Source: Liolophura sinensis
Taxonomy: Eukaryota; Mollusca; Polyplacophora; Chitonida; Chitonidae
Direction of reading: 5' to 3'
Assembly (NCBI RefSeq): GCF_032854445.1
Contig: NC_088300.1
Span: 2,542,001-2,606,000 of the forward strand
DNA length: 64,000 nucleotides
A model generated the notes under the pieces. It was not told where the DNA came from, ran no database searches, and was given only the letters and a program-made list of their open reading frames with translations. The position numbers and the translations under genes are program-made. Positions 35,619 to 47,352 of the stretch are shown here, piece by piece (position 1 is the stretch's first letter; every line of letters starts with the position of its first letter).

Positions 35619-38422
35619 TCTCAGTGAGCGCAAAAGGCATGTTTGATGTCATTCCTGTGAGTTCTGCCCCCCCCCCCCAATGAGTTGTCCGTGATAGATG
35701 TTAGCCTAGCATGTAGTAATCCCTAAGGCAGCATACACTCCAAGTGACCGCCTGCTCCCAAGCCTTCCCCCCTCCACCATCACCACCCTGCCCGCCCTGA
35801 CAGGCAGATGGCGTTACTACCAAAGCTCTCCACATGTTGAACACGTATTATATATGATTTATCTCGTGTAACAACATCTCACATCAGGTGTTTTAGGGGT
35901 GGGAAAATTCCGAAAATATTTTTTAACAAACACTTGTATCTTTTTCGTACGAATGACGTGAGTTTTCAAAACAAACTTCACCCCCAAATGCTAGGCAGCT
36001 TGTGAGTTAATAACAGCCTAAGGCTATTTTATAGTGAAAACAGCTGGGTCAGTTATTGGGGATTACTCGCGACCATTTTCTGACATCTGTCCAGTTTTCT
36101 GAATATGGCGAATTTTCTAAACATGGCTCATGTGATCTTTCCGTTTGAAACATTTCATATTGTTTTATTAAAATATTCCAAATGTTTACAAATACGTTGC
36201 TTTTCAAGATGTGTTTTTCACGCCTAAATTGGCATTTTCCACTTGTTATAATATCTATATCCTATATAATAAAAAGCAGTTGAAATTTGTTTTTCAAATT
36301 ACGGTTACTATACTGGAACCGGATGCACGAAAGCAGCATGGTTTGTAAGGCTTCTATGTTGATTATTTTCTGCTATGCAACCGGCTACACATTAAAATTA
36401 CAGTACAAATGCAAGCAATTATACGTAAACAAACGCTGATTTCCATATATATATCGTTTTAACCAGGGGTATAAACAGACATCCGTATACGAATCGCCAA
36501 CAAAAATGGATGTCCCAGATCAGTGGTTGCTAGACCGATTTTCAAACTATGATCAATACAAACCACTAAAGAACTAAGAAAGTACACGTATATCAAGTAA
36601 GAAATTACACGTATCCATGTAAAGATAAGTAGACAAGAGTTGTTAATGCTGTCGGGAAGACGCAAGGAGAGCTATAGGTGCGTAAATTTAATTCATATCC
36701 AAATCGCATATCACATTAGTTAATACGATGCCGTTAATCCTAAATAGGTGTCTCAGTTGCAGTTTGATTGCAGCCATTCACATATCCAATGTGGCGATTA
36801 TAATCAACACGATGCATATACCTCCCCTATATACCCGATTGGACACAGTCATGAAACAGAGCACACTGCAGGATCTGGACGCTGACACCATAATTATCCT
36901 CACAAGAGAACTATAGTCATTGTAAAAAAAAAATTTGTGAAGGCGTATCCTGGAATATTCTTCACATAGTAGCGTTGACTGAAATCGTCACGTTATCCCC
37001 CTATATTTAATCACTGTACACGCAGGAAACACGTGAGAGCAAACCTTATTTTGCCATTTCTCTCGCGAGCAAGCAGATTATGAATCCAGACGTTATGTGA
37101 AATGTGAATAATCAAATATTATGTGAAAATGGCAAATTACTAATCGTCCATGCCCTGGAAGCTTCCTTTAGTAATAAAGATATTGAATGTATGTGATTAA
37201 CATATCGTATAGTTTACACAATTCTATATCACATGATCTTGCCTTGCTTTAGTTTCTACATAGCGTTGGTTTCGCAAAGCTGAATATTCGGTGGATAAAG
37301 GCGCCAGTGACGTGTTGCTGTATGTACACGAACTGGACAAGAATGAAGGAACTGAAAACGAACAAGGGAGGCTACTCAGCAGAAACACCAGAGCTTGTAA
37401 TATCCACGAGTGTTCTACCCTTACATCACTACTGGTTCAGTGACAAACAGAATTCTCCCGTTTATTTATAATCAAAAGAGTCAGCGACACAGTTAAGAAA
37501 GCAACAAATTAGTAGCTAGGCCTATAAATTATAATTTATGTAAGTCAGGTGAGAAGGACGTAAAACAATAACGGTCACTTGTAGAACATGATTTCTCCAT
37601 TTAAGTCTCACGCCATAATTCATGATGACATTTAAGTCTCACTCGATAATTCACGATGAGAGGTGTTACTAAATGACACTCATTAGGCCTCGGACCCCCA
37701 TTAATTTTCCATAAGCGACAATGTTAACGTCTAGCGCTGTAGCTCAGTTCCAAACATTCTGCGGCCAATAAGCTTTGGTGCATACCTGGCCCAGCCTGTG
37801 AGAAAGAAGCCATAAAAATCTTGACATAGGTTGACCGTCAAAATCTGGACCTTTCCATGCCGGCAGCTGGGAGGCGTGCCTAGCAACGCCAAGGGGACGT
37901 CACTCGCAGCCTCATCACTACCTCACACCTTGTGTCCTCTCACCCAGAATTTCAAACTTTCATCAATAAAGCTCATACCTCCTCAAAGTTTAGACAGTTT
38001 TCAGCATTTTAATACCAAGCATGCACCTGTGCACGAAAAATGGACGCCTGGAAGCAAAAAAAGACTTTATACCCTAAAATTCACAGAACTACAATCGTTC
38101 CCTACCGAAAAACGGAAGTTATAATGGGGGTCTGTGTCCATTAGACGTCATTAGAATTGTCACTCTGGATCACTTGCCACTGGTAGAGGAAGGAATTTCT
38201 GAGAGGCTTACCCACCCTACGAAGATAATACATCCCTATTGGTTTTATAAAAAATGGTCTTTACTTATCTGATTGCTATGTTTGGTGTAAGTGTGGGTAA
38301 ATGCACGGTCTAGTCCAGCATGCATTAGTGCAGTGACTTAAGTTCTACGACAACTTTTGGGTTCGCCATGTTCTGTTCTCTGAAAGTCTCGTTCTCGTTC
38401 TCCCACCACTAGCCAATGAGCT
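35619..38422. other. Intergenic, no gene recognised
   Basis: A+T-rich; a C run near 35668. TTTAAGTCTCAC is repeated twice near 37600-37640. The frame at 37831-38124 has no recognised motif. Confidence 0.55.
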
Positions 38423-38632
38423 CAGCTCCAGCTCTCACCGAGGACAGCTAGAGCTCTCACTGAGGACAGCTAGAGCTCTCACTGAGGACAGGAGAGCCCC
38501 AGCCATCACTGAGGACAGCTCCAGCTCTCACTGATGACAGCTCCAGCTCTCACTGATGACAGCTCCAGCTCTCACTGATGACAACTCCAGTTCTCACTGA
38601 GGACAGCTAGAGCTCTCACTGAGGACAGAACA
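38423..38632. repeat. 20-bp minisatellite beside a CACT-tailed SINE
   Basis: The unit resembles AGCTCTCACTGAGGACAGCT, about ten copies. It is directly followed by a SINE (38640) whose own text TCTCACTGAAGCAGC closely resembles the unit, which suggests the array grew from a SINE segment. Confidence 0.93.
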
Positions 38633-38639
38633 GCCCCTT

Positions 38640-38799
38640 CGGTAAGGCGTCTCACTGAAGCAGCACTAGATAAAAGAGCGGTGGAAATCCATCCTGCAAC
38701 AAGGAGGAGGCACATTACACGTACATGCACCCTTTGTCGTCATATGACTGAAAAATTGTTGAGTATGACGTTAAACCCCAAGCACTCACTCACTCACTC
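38640..38799 (+). mobile_element. SINE, CACT-tailed type (3' part)
   Basis: This copy runs from the GGCGTCTCACTGAAGCAGCA region through GAGCGGTGGAAATCC and GACTGAAAAATTGTTGAGT to the tail CCCCAAGCACTCACTCACTC. I know this repeat type from many mollusc sequences. The inverted copy at 4366-4707 shares its body. Confidence 0.8.
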
Positions 38800-38872
38800 T
38801 TTTAACAATGTTCTCCTTTTTGACATTATTGAATGTCGAATGTTGAGTTATTACTAATGATGCTGGGTTAAA

Positions 38873-39664
38873 ACTATGTGATTTAACCCGTATCTCCGGT
38901 TTACAAGGCGGACGGTCTAACCGCTTGGTCATCACTATGTGATCTCACCCGTATCTCCAGTCTACAAGGAGGACGATCTAACCACTTGGCCATTACTATG
39001 TGGCTTCACTCGTATCTCCAGTCTACAAGGCGGACGATCTAACCGCTTGGCCATTACTATGTGGCTTCACTCGTATCTCCCGTCTACAAGGAGGACGATC
39101 TAACCACTTGGTCATTCCTATGTGGCTTCACCCGTATCTCCAGTCTACAAGGAGGACGATCTAACCGCTTGGCCATTACTATGTGGCTTCACTCGTATCT
39201 CCAGTCTACAAGGAGGACGATCTAACCACTTGGCCATTACTATGTGGCTTCGCTCGTATATCCAGTCTACAAGGAGGACGATCTAACCACTTGGCCATTA
39301 CAATGTGGCTTCACTCTTATCTCCAGTCTACAGGGAGGACGATCTAACCACTTGGACATTACTATGTGGCTTCAGTCGTATCTCCAGTCTACAAGGAGGA
39401 CGATCTAACCACTTGGACATTACTATGTGGCTTCAGTCGTATCTCCAGTCTACAAGGAGGATGATCTAACCACTTGGCCATTAGTATTTGGCTTCACTCG
39501 TATCTCCAGTCTACAAGGAGGATGATCTAACCACTTGGCCATCACTATATGTTCTCACCCGTATATCCCGTCTACAAGGAGGATGATCTAACCACTTGGC
39601 CATCACTATATGTTCTCACCCGTATCTCCAGTCTACAAGGAGGATGATCTAACCACTTGGCCAT
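38873..39664 (-). repeat. 61-bp tRNA-like satellite, about 13 copies
   Basis: On the minus strand each unit reads ATGGCCAAGTGGTTAGATCG, then CCTTGTAGACTGGAGATACG and GTGAAGCCACATAGT. The A box TGGCCAAGYGG of Leu/Ser-type tRNAs is conserved in nearly every unit, with a degraded B box (GGGTTAAATC in the first unit). A further single unit lies at 39715-39785. It seems to be a tandem expansion of a tRNA-derived SINE head. Confidence 0.85.
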
Positions 39665-39810
39665 TGACGCCTTATACGGACTACGAATGGTATATGAATG
39701 TCGGACTTGACGCTTATATATTAGTATGTGATCTTGCCCGTATCTCCGGTCTACAAGGCGAATAGTCTAACCACTTGGTCATCGCTACGTACGTAGTTTC
39801 TATGTCTGTA

Positions 39811-40038
39811 CTATGTATTTGTTTATTTATTTGGTTGGTGTTTTATGCCGTACTCAAGAATATTTCGCTTATACGACAGTGGCCAGCATTATGGTGGGAG
39901 GAAACCGGGCGAAACCCACGACCTTCCCGTTTAAGGCCGGCGAGGAAGCCAGAATGAGCTGGACTTGAACTCACAGCGACCGCGTTGGTGAGAGGCTCCT
40001 GGGTCATTACGCTTCGCTAACGCGCTAGCCAACTGAGA
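39811..40038 (-). mobile_element. SINE, central-domain type, near full length
   Basis: From the tail (TTTGTTTATTTATTTGG) through GTTTTATGCCGTACTCAAGA to the tRNA head near CGCGCTAGCCAACTGAG. It is inserted between the 61-bp tRNA-like satellite and the 30-bp array. Confidence 0.87.
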
Positions 40039-40164
40039 TCTTTGTTAGGATCTATACACAAACTATATGTGTCCATTTTGACTGCTTCTGCGTGGCAGTC
40101 CGCATTCCTTGTCCAGGTAACTGGCCACTTTATTGTGGGATTGTCACGTGGATTTTCCTTCATA

Positions 40165-40470
40165 ATATAATAGCCACATTGGTTTGTGAGTGGATGATAA
40201 TAACCACATTGGTTTGTAAATAAATGGATGCTAATAACCATATTGGTTAGTGAGTGGATGATAATAACCACATTGGACTGTGAGTGGATGATAATAACCA
40301 CGTTGGTTTGTGAGTGGTTGATAATAACCACATTGGTTTGTAAATGGATGATAATAACCACATTGGTTTGTGAGTGGTTGATAATAACCACATTGGTTTG
40401 TAAATGGATGATAATAACCACATTGGTTAGTGAGTGGATGATAATAACCACATTGGTTTGCGAGTGAATG
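40165..40470. repeat. 30-bp minisatellite, about 10 copies
   Basis: The unit is ATAATAACCACATTGGTTTG plus TGAGTGGATG. The period is divisible by three, so frames stay open on both strands. One early unit is 34 bp. Confidence 0.96.
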
Positions 40471-41334
40471 ATAAAAACGTTTCATATCTACATGTGCAGT
40501 TAGGTCATATGCACACATACACTATCACCTCTGCTTTGTTACAGCTAACCCCGTCTTCGGTTCTTCTGTATTAATTCTTACTGTCTGTTTTTATTTTAAA
40601 GCGGTGGGTGCAGAAGGGTAATCCCCACACAAAATGACACACAAAATTTGGTTTCTTTTTTTGTTGTGTTTGCCCGGGCATTCCAATTTTAAATGACTTC
40701 ATAAGCATTTCCTTTGCGAGGCTAAATGCATGGCCTGTATGTATATACATACCCTGTACATATGACTTAATGAACAGAAAACTATACAAATAGCTTAACA
40801 TCCTTGAGACGCTATCCTTTATCTCAACTCACTCAGCCGGGGGGATTTGTCACCCATTGCAGCTGTGAAGAGTATGAAGCCATTTATACACAATACCCCG
40901 TGGATAAAGAGAAAAAACGGCTATTCTGATCATTATTTTTACTATACCAGCTAACATAGTCTGTACAGTTAGTCACTTCACGATTTCCCAGAGGGGAGTA
41001 GCACGAGTGCTGAGTTTAAGATTGGATGTTGTGAATACAGATGAACCGTTACCACTGAGAATAAAACGTTAACAGAGAGCAGCGTTTATTGGCTCAGGTT
41101 TGAAGAGGTTTCTGCTGATCAAACGTGGGTAATCAATCGTAAAGTTGATAACTAGTATACAGAGGGTTCGCACGACAACAGTTAGTCTTTTCACTGTCCA
41201 AATGAACAAACTTCGTTTAAAGATTACCTTTGTCGCTAGTACGAACATCCCTTATATATAAACCTATCTGTATTGTATAAGATATGGAGAATAATATTCA
41301 CTATATGCATGACTAAGTGAGGCGGTATAGATAG
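40471..41334. other. No gene recognised
   Basis: Unique-looking spacer between two minisatellites; only short frames. Confidence 0.55.
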
Positions 41335-43520
41335 AGTTTTTCAGCCAGATTATATCTACAGTGCTTCGGCCAGATTATATATAGTGTTTCTACCAGAACG
41401 TTTCCACCAGAACGTTTCTAACAGAACATATATATATATATATATACGCAGTGCTTCGGCCAGATTATATATATAGTGTTTCTACCAGAACATATATACA
41501 GGGTTTCGGCCAGATTATATACACAATGTTTCGGCCAGATTTTATATACAATGCTTCGGCCAGAATATATATATATATATAGTGTGTCGGCCAGATTAAA
41601 TATGCAGTGTTTCGGTCACATTATATATACAGTGTTTCGCCCAGATTCTATTTACAGTGTTTCCGTCAGATTATATATACAGTGTCTACGCCAGATTATA
41701 TACGCAGTGTTTCAATCGGACTATAAATACAATGTTTCGGCCAGATTATATATACAGTATCTCGGCCAGATTATATATGCAGTGTTTCGATCAGACTATA
41801 AATACAATGTTTCGACCAGATTATATATACAGTATTTAGACCAGATTATATATAGTGTTTCGGCCAGATTATATATACAGTGTTTTACCCAGATTATGTA
41901 TACAGTGTTTCGGCCAGATTATATACGCAGTGCTTCGGCCATATTATATATAGTGTTTCTACCAGACTATATATATCCAATGTTTACTCCAGATTATATA
42001 TACAATGTTTCTACCAGATTATATGTACAGTGTTTCAGCCAGATTACATGTACAGTGTTTTGCCCAGATTATATACGCAGTACTACAGCCAGATTATATA
42101 TAGTGTTTCTACCAGAATGTATATACGGTGTTTGGACCAGATTATACAGACAGCGTTTCGGCCAGATTTTATATACAAAGTTTCGGCCAGATTATATATA
42201 AGGTGTTTCGACCAGATAATATATACAGTGTTTAGGCCAGATTATATATACAGTGTTTCGGCCAGATTATATATATAGTGTTTCTTCCAGATTATATATA
42301 CAATGTTTAGGCTACAGTATATATACAGTGTTTCGACCAGAATATAAGTACAGTGTTTAGGCCAGATTCTATATACATTGTTTAGACCAGATTATACATA
42401 CAGTGTTTCGGTGAGATTATATATACAGTGTTTCGGCCAGATTATATATGCAGTGTTTCGGTCAGATTATATATACAGTGTTTTGGCAAGATTATACATG
42501 TATATACAGTTTTCGGCCAGATAATATATAGAGTGTATAAGCCAGATTATATTTACAGTGTTTCGGCCAGATTACATACGCAGTGCTTCGGCCAAATTAT
42601 ATATAGTGTTTCTACCAGAATATATATACAATGTTCAGGTCAGATTATATATACAATGTTTCTACCAAATTATATATACAAAGTTTCGGCCAGATTATAT
42701 ATACAGACTTTATGTTTCGGCCAGATTATATATACAGTGTTTCGACCAGATTATATACACAGTGTTTCGGCCAAATTATACACGGTTGCTTCGGCCAGAT
42801 TATATATAGTGTTTGTAACAGAATATTTTTATGGTGTTTCGACTAGATTTTATACTCAAGTATAAAGTGTTTAGGCCAGATTATATACACAGTGTTTCTA
42901 CCAGAATATATTTATGGTGTTTCGACCACATTATATATACAGTGTTTTGGCCAGATATTATATACACTCTTTCGGCCAGACTGTATGTATAGTGTTTCTA
43001 CCAGAACATATATACAGTGTTTCTGCCAGATTATACATACAATGTTTCAACCAGATTTTATACAATGCTTCGGCCAGATTATATAGATAGTGTTTACATC
43101 AGAATATATATACAGTGTTTAGGCCAAATTATATATACAGTGTTCCGACCAGATTATATATACAGTGTTTCGGCCAGACTGAATATGCAGTGTTTTGGTC
43201 AGATTATATATACAGTGTTTTGGCAAGATAATATATACAGTGTACAAGCCAGGTTATATTTACAGTGTTTCGGCCAGATTATATTTACAGTGTTTCGGCC
43301 AGATTACATACGCAGTGCTTCGACCAAATTATATATAGTGTTTCTACCAGAATATATATACAATGTTCAGGTCAGATTATATATACAAAGTTTCGGCCAG
43401 ATTATATATACAGATTTTATGTTTCGGCCAGATTATATATGCAGTGTTTCGCCTAGATTCTATATACAGTGTTTTGGTCAGATTATATATGCAGTGTTTC
43501 GGTCAGATTATATATTCAGT
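41335..43520. repeat. 25-bp A+T-rich minisatellite, about 85 copies
   Basis: The unit is CCAGATTATATATACAGTGT plus TTCGG. It is the largest array here, with many length variants. A block near 42540-42650 returns near 43250-43375. Open frames with YSVSARLYIQCF-type repeats are by-products. Confidence 0.97.
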
Positions 43521-43532
43521 GTGTATATGACT

Positions 43533-44352
43533 ATGTATATGAGCCTACATCAGCCGGGCTTTATTTTGGACTAATTACTCCAAGGCTTTATATATATTAA
43601 CTTACATCAGCCGGGCTTTATTTTGGACTAATTATTCCAACACTTTATATATATGAATCTACATCATGCCGGCTTTATTCTGGACTAATTACTCCCAGGC
43701 TTTATATACATGAACCTACATCAGCTGGGCTTTATTCTGGACTAATTACTCCAAGGCTTTATATATATGAACCTACATCAGCCGGGCTTTATTCTGGACT
43801 AATTACTCCCAGGCTTTCTTTATATGAACCTACATCAGCCGGGCTTTATTCTGGACTAATTACTCCCAGGCTTTCTTTATATGAACCTACATCAGCCGGG
43901 CTTTATTCTGGACAAATTACTCCAAGGCTTTCTATATACTAAATTACATCAGCCGGGCTTTATTCTGGACTAATTACTCCCAGGCTTTATATACATGAAC
44001 CTACATCAGCCGGGCTTTATTTTGGACTAATTACTCCCAGGCTTTATATACATGAATCTACATCAGCTGGGCTTTATTCTGGACTAATTACTCCAAGGCT
44101 TTACATACATGAACCTACATCAGCCGGGCTTTATTCTGGACTAATTAATCCCAGGTTTTATACATCTGAATCTAGATCAGCAGGGCTTTTTTCTGGACTG
44201 ATTACTCCAAGGCTTTACATACATGAACCTACATCAGCCGGGCTTTACTCTGGACTAATTACTCCGAGGTTTTATACATCTGAATCTACATCAGCAGGGC
44301 TTTTTTCTGGCTCAATTACTCCAAGGCTTTATGTATATGAACCTACATCAGC
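43533..44352. repeat. 57-bp minisatellite, about 14 copies
   Basis: The unit starts ACCTACATCAGCCGGGCTTT and continues ATTCTGGACTAATTACTCC. It abuts the 25-bp array with no spacer. Copies at the right end are more diverged. Confidence 0.96.
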
Positions 44353-44662
44353 TGAGCGTTCATTTTTACATTTCATGTAACTGTTTAAATCGTAGGCGAT
44401 ACAACAAGTACAGCCTATACAGGCAATACACAGAATGACTAGCTAATGGTTAGTTGAAATCAGCTGTGTTTATGGCAGAAAATCTGCAGATCTCAACATG
44501 ACTCTATATTTGTCCCTAGTTTAGACATTACTGCAAGCAACCAATCAAAACATATACAGAACATATCAAGACTAAACACTAATTAAATCCTTTCTCGTCA
44601 TTTTGTATTGCATTGATAAGAACATACAGGACTCGACATAGTCCGCTGTACCTCCCAAACTA

Positions 44663-44935
44663 TGGCCACTTCGGTGACGTAATGGCTAGAGCGTCCACCT
44701 CCAAGCCGGGAGACCTTCGATTAATCCAGGGTCGAGTATTGGGACTTTGAATAGGGTGCTTGTTGCCGTCTCGCTTGAGGCTCAGCACTGCGAGAATATG
44801 GCATGGAAAGAGGACTGGTTGAACCAGTGTCAGTATAATGTGAGTGGGCGGGTCGGTTGTCACATCTGGTGTCTTTCGTGTCTTTACTTCAGTGCTGGCA
44901 GTACTTTGACCACACAAGAAGACAAATAATATGGA
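44663..44935 (+). mobile_element. tRNA-headed SINE related to the CACT-tailed type
   Basis: The head carries an A-box-like ATGGCTAGAGCGTCC and a B-box-like segment near GGTCGAGTATTGGG. The body CAGTGTCAGTATAATGTGAG matches the related block in the copy at 4366-4707. The tail is ACACAAGAAGACAAATAA-like. Confidence 0.65.
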
Positions 44936-46659
44936 CACATACCTAATGATTGTCCATGAATTTAGTACATATGTTCTTCTCAAATGTCCGACACAAGAAC
45001 ACGAAGGGCAATGCCTGATGTAGCCCTCGACAAAGTTAAGCCCTTCGTAAGCCGTAAGGTATACACGGGCTGTGTTCATAATAAACTGCTCGGAATTACC
45101 CAAATACAGCTGTTATGCAGGTCTGGTTTCTGTCTGCAAATGAAGAGGTGGTGAAAATTTTCACCGATTTACCGAAGTAGTTCCAGTTGTAGAGTGTACT
45201 GTCACGGTGTGTTTTAGCATTTCCCTACGGTTTTCTTCTGTTTGGGTATGTAAATTCGTTATTGTGCAACACAATACTTAGTTCATAAAATATTGTTCAA
45301 ATTATGTTTTTTTACAATAAAATTTCAGTATTTTCTGTTCGCACTCTTTAAATGCATAATACAAAATGATCTTATTTCCAGTGACTTGGCTAGGCCATGG
45401 AAAAAATAATGTTTGTTGCTGGTAACGTGACCAAGTCGTCAAATTCGGGAGACAAACATTGCCAAACACAAATCACTGCACTGCACTGCACTGCACTGCA
45501 CTGCAGTGCAGTGCACTGATTTACTGAAATTAGTTTCAGTATTGCAGGCTTGCTCTCGTCGGAGTCAGAGGAAAATTCATTTCATCCACTACTTTACAGC
45601 AGATTTATGAAGTGAAGATGAATGTAGGTCCTTAAAAAATTTAACAATGGCATTAATTCTTTGTGTGGAACCAAAAACGACTACGTGCTGAGACATAAAC
45701 AAAATCGCTCTGATGTATTGGTTTGTCCAGCATGGAAGCACTCTTTTGTTGCGCGATAAATGTTTACAATTAAGTGACTCTTCAAACTTCGAGAGGGTTG
45801 CTACAAGTATGACAGTAGCAGTAGTGTTATTACTACTCATGATGCTGATGCATTTTCCAATACTCGGCAGTAAGGGTTAAAAGTGTACATATTTTGCGTT
45901 GGGAGTCGCTGAAGCTGGCAAATTCTTTGGGTTTCTGTCCTTGCTCGTTAAGTGATCTATTGCTTGCAGCCTATAGTCACAGATCCGTTAGACCTACCGT
46001 TTAATACCACTATAGAAAATGTGATTCAGTAGTACGATAGCTTAAAAATCTTCCCCTGGAGTGTAAATGTCGCTGACCGGCAGAGGACTGGGGTCTCTAC
46101 AACTGACGTCACCCGGAACTTACACCTGTGTGCCAATCACGCGAACCATTCAACAATTGTTTTACAAAGAAAGAACCAATTTACACATGGCGTGCTTCAT
46201 TCATGGAGCGATTTAAACTGCGCTATATGCGCCTTTTTTGCTTTTATAACCTTTGTATAATGCATGGATGATCATTATAGCTAAATACTGACCTGATGAT
46301 GAACCTGAACAACATTTGACGGTGTTGCGGAGAAGAGAAAGAAACAAAAATTGCGAACATGTAGACATAAATAACCCCCAGAGACGGGTTTAAATGGAGA
46401 CAGCAAAACTGGGGGTATAGACTGTGCAACTTGTGCAAAAGTAAACTGATTGGTGACGTATATATGTCCCGCACTGACTTGTCAACGATATAAATACTTA
46501 TCCTAATATATGCATGCAAGACCAAGCGTATACAAGGCACACAAATTTGCTGTTTCGAGCGAATAAGCCAAATATATTGTATCAGGTAGTTAAAATTTGA
46601 AAGGAAGTCATGAATGTGTCACATGATAGTATTGTTAATATCCGTGCCAGCTAGGATGA
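44936..46659. other. No gene recognised
   Basis: A+T-rich. Apart from the ACTGC palindrome only short frames (longest 98 codons, minus, 46244-46540) without motifs. Confidence 0.55.
45474..45518. repeat. ACTGC microsatellite turning into an inverted repeat
   Basis: Repeated ACTGC runs into GCAGT at a CTGCAG centre (about 45500-45505), giving nearly perfect 15-bp palindromic arms that could form a hairpin or cruciform. Confidence 0.85.
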
Positions 46660-46900
46660 TTGTCACATTTATGTGTTCCTCTCGAGCCAAACATGGTGGT
46701 TCTACAGTGAACAACTGACCTTGAACTTGAGCTCCGGTAGCTATGTTTATCGTGCAAATAGCAGGCTTAGAATTGTCATATTTCTGTGTTCCTCTCGAGC
46801 CAAACATGGTGGTTCTACAGTGAACAACTGACCTTGAACTTGAGCTCCGGTAGCTATGTTTATCGTGCAAATAGCAGGCTTAGCATTGTCATATTTCTGT
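46660..46900. repeat. 113-bp tandem duplication, two copies
   Basis: The segment from GTTCCTCTCGAGCCAAACAT to TCGTGCAAATAGCAGGCTTA occurs twice, 113 bp apart, almost without differences. The period is not divisible by three, so the open minus frame across both copies reads them in different frames and is unlikely to be coding. Confidence 0.9.
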
Positions 46901-47224
46901 AAACTGGGACATTCATCCGTAAAGTTATATATTATAATTTACTTGAATTAATAAAGAAAATGCGTTTTTAGTTTGTTAACAAACAACTTGTATATAGCAA
47001 AGGCTGTGGGAGATATAGTCTCATCCTCGCTGTATTTAAAGGAAACCAGAGACTCCCCAGATGATACATCTTACATGGACAATATTTGAACAAAGACCAA
47101 AACAGTTTCCTCTCACTCACATTTTACAAGAGGGATAGTTTCAATTTTGACATTGTAAATTATCTATGACTTGGACAGCAACATACCGAAGGGTCCTGCA
47201 TATGACATACACATATCTCGCCTC

Positions 47225-47352
47225 GTATCATTTGTCATATCCTCCAGCTCAAGTTGGCTTTCTCTCCGGCTGTCTCTCCGGCCCTTTCTCTCCGGCCTTA
47301 CACCCACAGGTCCGGCAGCAACCTGTGGGTGGTTGTGGCGTTCCACCGGAGT
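47225..47352 (+). mobile_element. SINE fragment, central-domain type, with internal duplication
   Basis: CAGCTCAAGTTGGCTTTCTC, a triplicated CTCTCCGGC block and CAGCAACCTGTGGGTGG match the middle of the family. It ends in a run of 13 G. Confidence 0.55.

Noticed and set aside
41476-43574. Frames with LYIQCFGQIIYTVF-like repeats
   Set aside because: By-product of the 25-bp A+T-rich array (three units equal 25 codons).
44660-45103. 147-codon minus frame
   Set aside because: Lies mostly over a SINE and has no recognised domain.
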